From assembly GCF_900086655.1 (NCBI RefSeq), contig NZ_LT575476.1:4366934-4430933 (forward strand): a DNA stretch of 64,000 nucleotides. Reading direction: 5' to 3'. Positions 1-8,000 of the stretch are shown here, in pieces; the first letter of the stretch is position 1, and each line of letters begins with the position of its first letter. Source of the stretch: Paenibacillus tuaregi. Its GTDB lineage: Bacteria > Bacillota > Bacilli > Paenibacillales > Paenibacillaceae. The position numbers and the translations under genes were made by a program. The notes under the pieces are model-generated. The model saw only the letters and a list, made by a program, of their open reading frames with translations, was not told where the DNA came from and made no database searches.

Positions 1-306
1 ATGTCCATTATCCTCATGAGGAACCACAAGGTCCCCATTCTTGTAAGGTTTCAGGCTCTCCCACTTGTTAGCGGCGGTGCCTGCTCGTGTGTTGACCCAG
101 CCGATATATCCTCCTATCGACGGATTAGTGTTCCAAAGGCGCTGTTTCAACGGCCACTGCCCTGTTACAGGGACCGAATCCGCATACTCTTCAGCATGGT
201 CATCTATGGTCTGAAAATTTGATGCCAGATCCATGACGAATTGATAAAATTCATCATGATATAAATCAGGTATTTTTAACTGCAACCGCTTGGTTTCGTT
301 AGACAT
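1..306 (-). CDS. Phage tail/fibre-like protein, partial (N-terminal 102 residues)
   Basis: The frame is open from an ATG at 306 to the window edge, so the C-terminus is missing. The protein starts MSNETKRLQLKIPDLYHDEF and contains a Trp/Gly-rich stretch (GYIGWVNTRAGTAANKW) followed by a Gly-Asp-Leu-Val-Val strand, a pattern common in phage receptor-binding or baseplate-peripheral proteins. It follows the Dit-like gene by 16 bases behind an AAAGGAGTG ribosome site, so it belongs to the same late operon. Position after the tail-tip genes fits a fibre or baseplate component, but no family was recognised with certainty; a plain hypothetical phage protein is the alternative. Confidence 0.6.
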   Translation of the reverse strand, partial: MSNETKRLQLKIPDLYHDEFYQFVMDLASNFQTIDDHAEEYADSVPVTGQWPLKQRLWNTNPSIGGYIGWVNTRAGTAANKWESLKPYKNGDLVVPHEDNGH

Positions 307-322
307 CCAATCACTCCTTTCT

Positions 323-928
323 TTAGAGTTCAGCTAATTTGGTATTCGGCGGAATATCTGCAAGTTTGGGACGGACAGGATTTAGAATCAAGTATCCGTT
401 GCCATCTGTAGTCATAGCCGCCGAATTACCCGTTGTAAAGTCACTAATAGGTACATCTAGAGGCTTCTGATCCCACTTATATTCCCGCGATGTAAGCTGC
501 GGGGAATACGTATAGGGAGAATCACAGCGGAAAGTTAAGGTAATGTATCCCTGCCTAAGCCCGTTATGAACCAGATTGGGCTCATCTACAACCAACGCAT
601 AATAAATGCGCTCGGGATCACGTCCAATTTCGTTCGAGAAGAACAAGGGCTGATAATAAGTGTGCTCGGTTAACCAACGGGCAACCTCGTTCATCTTGGC
701 CGTATTCCATGAATCCTCAAAGGCAAAGGACACATTGAACTTTAACGGTGATTTCCGGATTCCCTGGAAATAAGGCCGGTCCCTGCCCCGTACGGACTCC
801 TCCAGAATCTCTCTGGACGCTGCAAGCGGCTCCTCCAGCATGCCCGAGCTCATATTCACGTTGAGAATGCCATAGTCGATAGAGCTTCTTCCCGCATAGG
901 AGAAAAAAAGCGATTCACGAATGGTCAT
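323..928 (-). CDS. Phage distal tail (Dit-like) protein
   Basis: A 201-residue protein starting MTIRESLFFSYAGRSS. It shows the usual layout of the Sipho_tail/Dit family: a short N-terminal strand with a Ser-Ser-x-x-Tyr-Gly turn (about residues 14-21), a segment with EESVRGRDRPYF (about 43-54) that corresponds to the GRxG region of Dit proteins, and a C-terminal half with aromatic strands ending near a Tyr-Thr-Tyr-Ser-Pro motif. Dit forms the hexameric hub joining tail tube to tip. I chose the ATG at 928 because a CACCTCC-complement ribosome site precedes it; the frame extends upstream to 976 without one. It lies after, not before, the Tal-like gene, which is the reverse of the common siphophage order. 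Confidence 0.7.
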   Translation of the reverse strand: MTIRESLFFSYAGRSSIDYGILNVNMSSGMLEEPLAASREILEESVRGRDRPYFQGIRKSPLKFNVSFAFEDSWNTAKMNEVARWLTEHTYYQPLFFSNEIGRDPERIYYALVVDEPNLVHNGLRQGYITLTFRCDSPYTYSPQLTSREYKWDQKPLDVPISDFTTGNSAAMTTDGNGYLILNPVRPKLADIPPNTKLAEL

Positions 929-977
929 GGTTAGTTTCACCTCCTTTATAGCTGTGTTAGCTGCTGGAAAATACAAA

Positions 978-999
978 AGAACCCCATATTCGGGGTTCT
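978..999 (-). terminator. Terminator-like hairpin after the PAAR-like gene
   Basis: On the minus strand an 8 bp perfect stem AGAACCCC/GGGGTTCT with a 6-base loop is followed by TTTTG. The first arm overlaps the TAG stop of the PAAR-like gene. It lies inside a run of same-strand tail genes, so it is either a partial terminator or an RNA-stability element. Confidence 0.55.
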
Positions 1000-1465
1000 A
1001 CATATTCACTAAAGCTTGACCATCAGCAAGTGTGGTCATATTACCCAAGCACGTTTTCACCGATGAGCCTTGGACAGCAATCAATTTTCCATTTAAGTAC
1101 ACCTTGCTGCTGTTTCCCGTTGTTATCTCGCCATTCCCACTTCCTGAAGTACCGGGGGATATATCGCGATACTGTACATCATAGCTGTTCGAGGGTACTG
1201 GTGGTGAAGCGACCCACTGCTCTGGTATGAGGTCCCCAACCACAGCAGCAGATACCCCGTTAACATATAGTTTTGAACTTGCCTGGACTCCCTGGCCTTT
1301 AATCAAGGCGTTGGTTCTTTCCGTACCATCCCAAACCCAAGCTGGTGGTATCGGGTTGCCCTCTGAATCAGTGTCTCCTCCAAAATATCTCCATCTTTCA
1401 TAAGTCACATATCCACTTTTGATAGAGTCAACAGTCTTGGCACCATTTAGCGCGATTTTTGCCAT
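998..1465 (-). CDS. PAAR-like tail-tip protein
   Basis: A 155-residue protein. Two segments resemble the PAAR repeat: SSKLYVNGVSAAVVGDL at about residues 62-78 and a second, GNGEITTGNSSKVYLNGK, at about 110-127 followed by a hydrophobic strand, Gly and a single Cys near the end. In known systems PAAR proteins cap the spike of contractile tails and type VI secretion tubes; related tip proteins occur in some long-tailed phages. The ATG at 1465 has an AAGGAAGG ribosome site. It sits 29 bases after the Tal-like gene and just before the Dit-like gene, which places it in the tail-tip block. The assignment rests on motif shape only, so a different tip protein is possible. Confidence 0.5.
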   Translation of the reverse strand: MAKIALNGAKTVDSIKSGYVTYERWRYFGGDTDSEGNPIPPAWVWDGTERTNALIKGQGVQASSKLYVNGVSAAVVGDLIPEQWVASPPVPSNSYDVQYRDISPGTSGSGNGEITTGNSSKVYLNGKLIAVQGSSVKTCLGNMTTLADGQALVNM

Positions 1466-1494
1466 TTCGATCCTTCCTTTGTTTCTGCTTCATA

Positions 1495-4400
1495 CTAACT
1501 GTTTACAAAATCGAATTGTACGGCATGGAAGATCATTTTCCCATCGGCAGTCATCTCAATATAGGCTCTGTCATTGCCGAATTTAGCGGGTCCGCCTTCA
1601 GCGAGAGCACTAATGTCTTTTCCAGTTAGCATTATTTTACCCGCCTCCGATTTCAGAGTAATCCCTGTATCTGCAAGATCAACACTGCGTTCTTTTCCGC
1701 TGTTATTCGTTGCATACGAGGTTTTGAACCCGCCGTCATACTTCCGCTCCTGGGCCCTGCCCCCACCGTTCGGTGAGCCGTCTCCAAGTCCAATCGTTCT
1801 GACCGGGTTGGCCGCATCCCCACTGCCGGAGAAGGTAATTTCTTGTTTCACTTTCTCATCCATCTCATACACAAGAACAGGCCATGCGGTTACATCGGTG
1901 GTCATCTGGCCCATTTGCTCCGCGGACATCCAGTATAGAGGCCTGCCGTCAGCCAATTTCTTCTGGGTGCCTGAGCCTTTCACTTTTCCGGTAATGAACT
2001 TAATGCTGTTCTTGTCAATACGTATGTAATTCGACCAGTCCGTAAGTGCCGTATTGGTTAATGTGGTCAACCTGCCAGAAGTCAGATTTGAGATGAACCC
2101 GTCTGCGCTGGTGAGCATGTTCGCCGTGATCAGTTCCGCATCAACAGCTCCCGCCCCAACCAGATCCCAGCGGTTCATATACAGCTTCTTCTTCTCAGAG
2201 TCCATTAACAACGTACTGTTCCCATCCGTGACCATAAGCTTCTTGAATTTGGCGGTTCCATCCATGGATATCGAAGCGGGCGCTTTCGAAAAGTCCTCAT
2301 GCCCTGCCCAGAACCCCTGGTTGGGGAACAGCTTAATTACATTTGGGTGCTTTCCTAAGGTGATATCTGAACCCGTAATATGACCGTCTTGGAACATGGA
2401 ATTCTTAATCTCAGCCGTGTCAGCAAATAATTTGCTCATCCATACGTTTCCGAGATAATCGGCATGGAACGGGGCCGCCGACCAGACTGACGATCCCAAG
2501 GCCAGACCATGTTTATCGATGGTGAAGACCTGGTCGTCCACTCCGGCCTTAACAAACAGATCGCCATCCAGTGAGGTACCGAAGGTTTTCTCTGCAATAC
2601 CATTTCGGATACGTTCAATAATGAACCCCTCATCCGCTGTCATTTTCACCTTATTCACAACGGTCTTGTCTGCACAATCCCCTGAAGCATACCGGTTCAG
2701 AAACATACCGAACGTATCCGGCCGCTCAGACAGCAAACCAAGCTTAACTACTTCCCGGCCGCATCTGTCGTCGATCATCAGCCTGGACCCTTCAATGGTG
2801 AAGACACCGGTCGTATCCCCGATAACGACACGCTGCCCAAGGATAATTTTACCTAGCACCATCTCCGCAATCGTCCCGTCGGGAGTCATAAGGGATTCAT
2901 AATTTAGCCCTCCTGAGCGAGTGACACCCAACGCCCCATGAGTAGCCCTCAGAAACCTGAGCGGATCATTCGGATCAATGATCGTCAGCCCTTTTCTGTC
3001 CAGGGTTACATATTCATTCGAGGCCATATTGATGTCATTGGTCACTTTATTCCAGAAGTTCTCGAACAGTCTGCTCATTTCAGACGAGTCCACGACGGCT
3101 TTTCCCCATTTAGTCTTGCTGGTGTCTACGGTTACGGAAGTGTTCTTGGCATCATTTAAGAACTTCTCGATCCGCTTCGTCTCATCATTTACACTTTTGG
3201 CATTGGATAAGGTCAGCTTGACACTAGAATTCGCATAATTGAAGTTAATTTCGGTAATGCGCGCGGTAACGTTGGTCTTGGTCGGCTCGTACTTGATGTT
3301 GATGTAATCACCAAGAACAAGTTTGTTCCAATTCAGCTGCTCCTCTACGATCTCCAGAAAATTTACAATGTCCATATCAATGGACAACTGCGGCTGCTGC
3401 AATTCCTTGAACTTCTCCAAGGCCGCTTTATAAAGATCGTGATCATCTATATACTTATCATCATTAAACTCCCGTTCAATGACAAAATAATTCAGTTCCT
3501 GCAGCTGCTCCTTTGTAAAGTTATTCCCTGCAAGCAGAAGGGTCTGAAGGGTTGTAATCTGCTCCTTAACCTGTTTAATAGACAGGTTCATATTATCGAT
3601 CTCAATTTGCTTAAGCCTGATCTGATTCTGCTTATTGTCCAAGCTGTACCGCTCAATAATCTCCGCGTCATTACGGTCATTCTCCAGCTCTTCCAGGCTA
3701 AGATTAGCTACCTGAATAAATACGCCCGTGCTGCCGCCGTTGATGGAAACCTGAATCGAGTCCAAGTTTTTCACCTTGCCAAGCAGAACCCATTGCCCGG
3801 ATACCGTAGGTTTATCCTCACCATTCAAGCTGACATGGACACCCAAATTCTGGTCTACCTTGATCATTACAGCGTAGGCATACGTCGGGTGTAACGTAAA
3901 TTCCCTTGAGCTTGAACCGCTGTGCGGATATTTCTCAAAGAACATCTTCCTGTCAAATTGCTGCGTAATCATCGTGTCCGTGACCACCGCTTCGTTGTTC
4001 TTCAGCTTGTTCATGTCCACTTCCAGAGCATTTAGCTTGGCCTCAAGCTTCTCAAGCTGGGCAAGGGCAGCTTGGAACACCCCTGACTTGGACTCAACAA
4101 GTTCCTCATAGTCCAGAAGGGCATGGCAAAGCGAGTCACTCATATGGTAGCTCGAAGTGAGAACCTGCCTGTTCGAGTCCCGCTGAAACGGGTACATGAA
4201 ATAACCAAAATTCTCAATGTAATTCTGGCCAGTAGGATTTACCCGCTGAATCCCCAGCCCATCCTTCCCGGACGGGGACAGCCGTGTAACCATCTGATCC
4301 GTCTGATAGGCCTGGTTCATGCTCTTCATATACTTTTTATGTGAAAAAGTAAGACCTCGATTCACGCCAGTTAGCTCTGGCTTCTGAAAACTTACGGTTT

Positions 4401-4959
4401 GCTTGTCCGTATCAAAAATTACGATCGCGTTATAGGTCTCTGCAACCGAATAGATAGCTTCCAGCACATTAGAAGATGGAAAGTCAAAAGCCCTGTAAGT
4501 AAGATCAAAGTCAGCGTCAATGTAATCGATCTCCCATACTGTGTTCGCAAGCAGATCGTTCAGCACTTGTCTGCAAAATTTGGACTCTACGCTGTAGCTG
4601 CGGACGGCTTTATCTGAGAGCAGGTGATAGGCTGCATTGCAGGTTACCATTCTCGTTTTTCCGGAATCCTTAACATCATCAGTAATGGAATTAATCACAT
4701 ACCAGTTGATTTTGCCGCCCTTTACTTCCTTAATCAGGTACCGCTCTTTAATCAAGTCAATATTCTTATTGCGTACTAACCGGTGGTGCTCATCCAAATC
4801 GTACGGTACAGAAAAAGTAAGCTCATTCACACCATTCAGTTTCACAGACAAGCTGTCATTATAAGCTTCGTTCAGCTTGGCGATAATCTCCCGGTTGGGC
4901 CTTGCCAAGAAATATTGAGGTTTTATTGGCCTGCGATTATAATCAAGTTCACCTAGAAT
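1495..4959 (-). CDS. Phage tail-associated (Tal/endopeptidase-like) protein, probable ATT start
   Basis: A protein of about 1,154 residues. The N-terminal ~370 residues have the character of the prophage endopeptidase-tail (Tal) family, which closes the tube below Dit; residues ~275-320 and ~420-480 are coiled coils, and the rest is rich in Gly/Asp strands like phage fibres and spikes. The reading frame is open to a TGA at 4963-4965. The first conventional start is a TTG at 4908 with no ribosome site. Upstream of it the frame encodes LGELDYNRRPIKPQYF, a segment that reads like genuine Tal N-terminus, and an ATT at 4957-4959 lies seven bases after a perfect GGAGGT. I therefore place the start at that ATT. 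Sequencing error or use of the TTG are the alternatives. Confidence 0.7.
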   Translation of the reverse strand: MLGELDYNRRPIKPQYFLARPNREIIAKLNEAYNDSLSVKLNGVNELTFSVPYDLDEHHRLVRNKNIDLIKERYLIKEVKGGKINWYVINSITDDVKDSGKTRMVTCNAAYHLLSDKAVRSYSVESKFCRQVLNDLLANTVWEIDYIDADFDLTYRAFDFPSSNVLEAIYSVAETYNAIVIFDTDKQTVSFQKPELTGVNRGLTFSHKKYMKSMNQAYQTDQMVTRLSPSGKDGLGIQRVNPTGQNYIENFGYFMYPFQRDSNRQVLTSSYHMSDSLCHALLDYEELVESKSGVFQAALAQLEKLEAKLNALEVDMNKLKNNEAVVTDTMITQQFDRKMFFEKYPHSGSSSREFTLHPTYAYAVMIKVDQNLGVHVSLNGEDKPTVSGQWVLLGKVKNLDSIQVSINGGSTGVFIQVANLSLEELENDRNDAEIIERYSLDNKQNQIRLKQIEIDNMNLSIKQVKEQITTLQTLLLAGNNFTKEQLQELNYFVIEREFNDDKYIDDHDLYKAALEKFKELQQPQLSIDMDIVNFLEIVEEQLNWNKLVLGDYINIKYEPTKTNVTARITEINFNYANSSVKLTLSNAKSVNDETKRIEKFLNDAKNTSVTVDTSKTKWGKAVVDSSEMSRLFENFWNKVTNDINMASNEYVTLDRKGLTIIDPNDPLRFLRATHGALGVTRSGGLNYESLMTPDGTIAEMVLGKIILGQRVVIGDTTGVFTIEGSRLMIDDRCGREVVKLGLLSERPDTFGMFLNRYASGDCADKTVVNKVKMTADEGFIIERIRNGIAEKTFGTSLDGDLFVKAGVDDQVFTIDKHGLALGSSVWSAAPFHADYLGNVWMSKLFADTAEIKNSMFQDGHITGSDITLGKHPNVIKLFPNQGFWAGHEDFSKAPASISMDGTAKFKKLMVTDGNSTLLMDSEKKKLYMNRWDLVGAGAVDAELITANMLTSADGFISNLTSGRLTTLTNTALTDWSNYIRIDKNSIKFITGKVKGSGTQKKLADGRPLYWMSAEQMGQMTTDVTAWPVLVYEMDEKVKQEITFSGSGDAANPVRTIGLGDGSPNGGGRAQERKYDGGFKTSYATNNSGKERSVDLADTGITLKSEAGKIMLTGKDISALAEGGPAKFGNDRAYIEMTADGKMIFHAVQFDFVNS

Positions 4960-4966
4960 AGGTCAC

Positions 4967-4972
4967 ACCTCC
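4967..4972 (-). promoter_or_regulatory. Ribosome binding site deciding an ATT start
   Basis: GGAGGT on the minus strand, seven bases before ATT at 4959-4957. A GTG that directly follows it is out of frame and soon meets TGA, and no ATG, GTG or TTG in the long frame lies at a usable distance. Confidence 0.6.
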
Positions 4973-4977
4973 AATAC

Positions 4978-5010
4978 AAAAAGAGAGAGGCCGTATTCTG
5001 ACCTCACTCT
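4978..5010 (-). terminator. Terminator-like hairpin after the tape measure gene
   Basis: Arms 5010-5002 and 4990-4982 pair over nine positions with one mismatch, closed by an 11-base loop and followed by five T on the minus strand. It begins at the stop codon of the tape measure gene and lies between two genes of one operon. Confidence 0.6.
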
Positions 5011-8000
5011 AAATGGTTCCTAATTTAATTTTGCTAGTAAAAGCTTCGCCAATCTTGTTCAAAATAGTCTTACCCGAGTCCATATCATTGGCCTGGATGA
5101 TGACCTGTTCAATCGTTACGCTGTTATCCGTAGAATAACTGCTCGGCTTCATCTCCAGCAGCTGGCCCCAATTCATGTTGCCCATAAACAAGCTTCTGGC
5201 AATACTAACGATCTCCAGCATTCTAGAGGTATCTGTCTGATTCAGGACTAACTCCTTATCGTGAGCAAGAAGGAATTTACCTCCCTTGCCAGCCTTATCC
5301 CCTGTATAACCGCCCGTCTCGGCGGAGAAGACATCTTTACCGTTCAGTTCCGCGAAACTGCCGTTAGGAAAGGATGGATGAGCCTCCCTAATCTTGTTAT
5401 TTGCTTTCCGCAATCGCTCGATTTCCGCTTTTATATTTGCTATCTCAGGATCCTTAGGATTTTTACGCCCTCTTTTGACAGCTTCTTGTGTTAGATCTTC
5501 AGCTTCTTTTTTATTCTTTAAATACTGCTCCCAAGCCGACTTAACATCATCGTTTTTCGTTGGCGAAGACGGTGAAGATGGAGAAGTTGGAGTACCTGTA
5601 GAAGGTGGTGTGTACCCGGACGGAAAAGCGTCTTCTTGCGAGAAGTCACCACTCGCAAACTTTTTTAACATGTTCAGACTTTTCTCTAGGGCATTGTTCA
5701 AATTATTTAATCCTTTTTCTGATTCGATAACATTTTGATTAAGCCAAGCATGGTAAGTATCAAACCCTACTTTCAGTTCAGCTAAAGTATCCTGGACCAC
5801 TTTGCTATCCTGACTAAGGAGCCCCTGTTTCAAACGATAGAAATTTTGTTCATTCTCGAGTATATCCTTGTAGTACTGTTCAACCTCCCTTCTCTTGAGA
5901 TCGATCGCATCCATTTCATCCTTGTTGCGTTTGTCCTCGTCCCTGCTAATTTTGTCAGTATACTTCTTCCGGTCATCCAGCTGATCCTGCAGCCCTTGCT
6001 TACGCATTTCTCTTTCGCGGTCCAGCTTATATTTATCGATTTCCTCGTTCTTGGCATTTAATTGATCCCCAAGATCTTTCCGCTTGGCCTTCGCCTCCAT
6101 GGAATTATCCAAAGCCAGCACATTGAGCTTATCAATAATCGTCTGCCGTTCTTTAAGCTTCTTGTTGAGCTCGGTCTCATAATCAGCAGAGGCATTATTC
6201 CGGTCCATCACCTTCATCTGTTTATTGATGGAATCCTCAAACGCTCTATTTTCATCTTCTAGATTTTTCTTGAATTCCTCGTGCCGCTTATCTTCTTTCT
6301 CTTTCCTCTCATCCAGAGCCTTATTCTCTAGTTCCTGCTGCTTCTGGTACATGTTCTTGTAGGCTTCAATGATTTTGTCCGCTGCGTCCTCGCGAAGCTT
6401 TTGCTGCTGTTCCAAGTTGGACTTGATCGCAGCTTCGTTATCGTAATAGGCTCTGGTTTCTGCCTGGAGCTGCTTGGCTAACTCCTCTTTTTGTTCAGCG
6501 GTAAGCTTATCACTGGCCAGAAGTTCATTGAGCACCGCAATCTTGTCTTTATGCAGCTGCTGTTCTTCCCTAAGAATCGGAGTTTGAGATTGAAGAACTT
6601 CCATATACTCTTTAGAGCCTTCTTTAAGCAAACCAAGCTTTGCATTCGTATTATCGAATTGGTTCTTAACCTTTTCAATTTTTTGGTCATACTCGGCAAG
6701 ATTACTCTTAACGACGTTGAATCTCTTCTCTTGAACTTGCTGCTCCAGTTCCCACCATTTCGCACTGTTTTCGGACTTTTGCTTATCATACTCGCCTGAA
6801 GTGATCTTGTTTTCTTTGAGTAATTGGTCGATTCTTTTGTTTTGATTCTCAACCTCTTTTTGCTGAGCCTGAAGATAGGAGGATTGAAGCATCTCCTCTT
6901 TGCGCCATTCCGCACTTGACCCGGACATCCGGGATTGCCTGCCTTGGGATTTTTGAATAAGAGGGTTGTAACTGTCTATCTTATTCTGGGACATGAGAAT
7001 CACGTCATCAATAATTTCAAGACTCTTCTTGTAAATATCCGTATCAAGCTGAACCGCTTTGTGTTCCGCATTTTCCTTGGCATCGGCTAATTCTTTTGTC
7101 TTATCACCAGTAGATACCGCTTTTTTTGTTTTTGCATCCACTTCTTTTTCTATCAGTTCAGAAGGATTCTTGGCCCCTGCTTCATACAAGCTCTTTTGCT
7201 CTTTCAATAGCTTTAATTCGTCTGCTAATGATTGCTGATACTCCACTGAGCCTTTTTTCATTTTGGTTCTTTTGTTCAGCAGTTTCTCTTGCTCGGAATC
7301 TATTTGTTTTAAACGCTCTAATGTGGCTGTCAGAATTTTTACAGTTTCTTTATAAGTATCATTTGCCGCTTTTTGCGATGATTTTGCAGTAGCATTTGCT
7401 TTAGGAATTCCTTGACTGATATTATTTACGGTCTGTCTAAGAAATTTAAAATAGTTTTCAATTTCCTCGATATTGACTATTTGACCGCCTAGATCAACTT
7501 GGAGCTCATTAAGTACTTTCTGCTTAGTAGTATCATCTTCATCGCTCAGCAGTTTATTTTTCCACTTGCTTGGAGTCCCCTTCGCGGCTTCTTCCTCAAC
7601 TCTACGAAGTGCTTCCTTGGCCCCAGCTAAATTAGTAACGACTCCAAATTCCAGACCATAAGCAGACAGCCGTTTCAGGGATGAATTAAGTACAATGAAT
7701 GCGTTCTCCTGCTCTTTAGCCATATCCTGCTCAAAGAAATCCTGTTTCTCTTTCCTAAGATCAACAAGCGCTTTCTTCGAAATAATCCAGCCATCTTTGA
7801 CTTGAGTGATACTATTGGATAGATGCGGATACTTAGCAACCAAGTGGTTGACGGTCTCTTCATTCAGAGCGTGTCCTTGGTTCATGTCATTCAATGCAGA
7901 GTTGATATCTTTAATTTCAGCTGAGGTATTCTTGAAGCTTTCCTGCAACCGCTCCTGGGATTTTGTAAAATCAAAGGTTTCCTTGAACGAGTCTCTAACC

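Noticed and set aside
4906-4908. TTG as the start of the Tal-like gene
   Set aside because: No ribosome site and the family-like segment upstream would be lost; ATT at 4959 with GGAGGT fits better.
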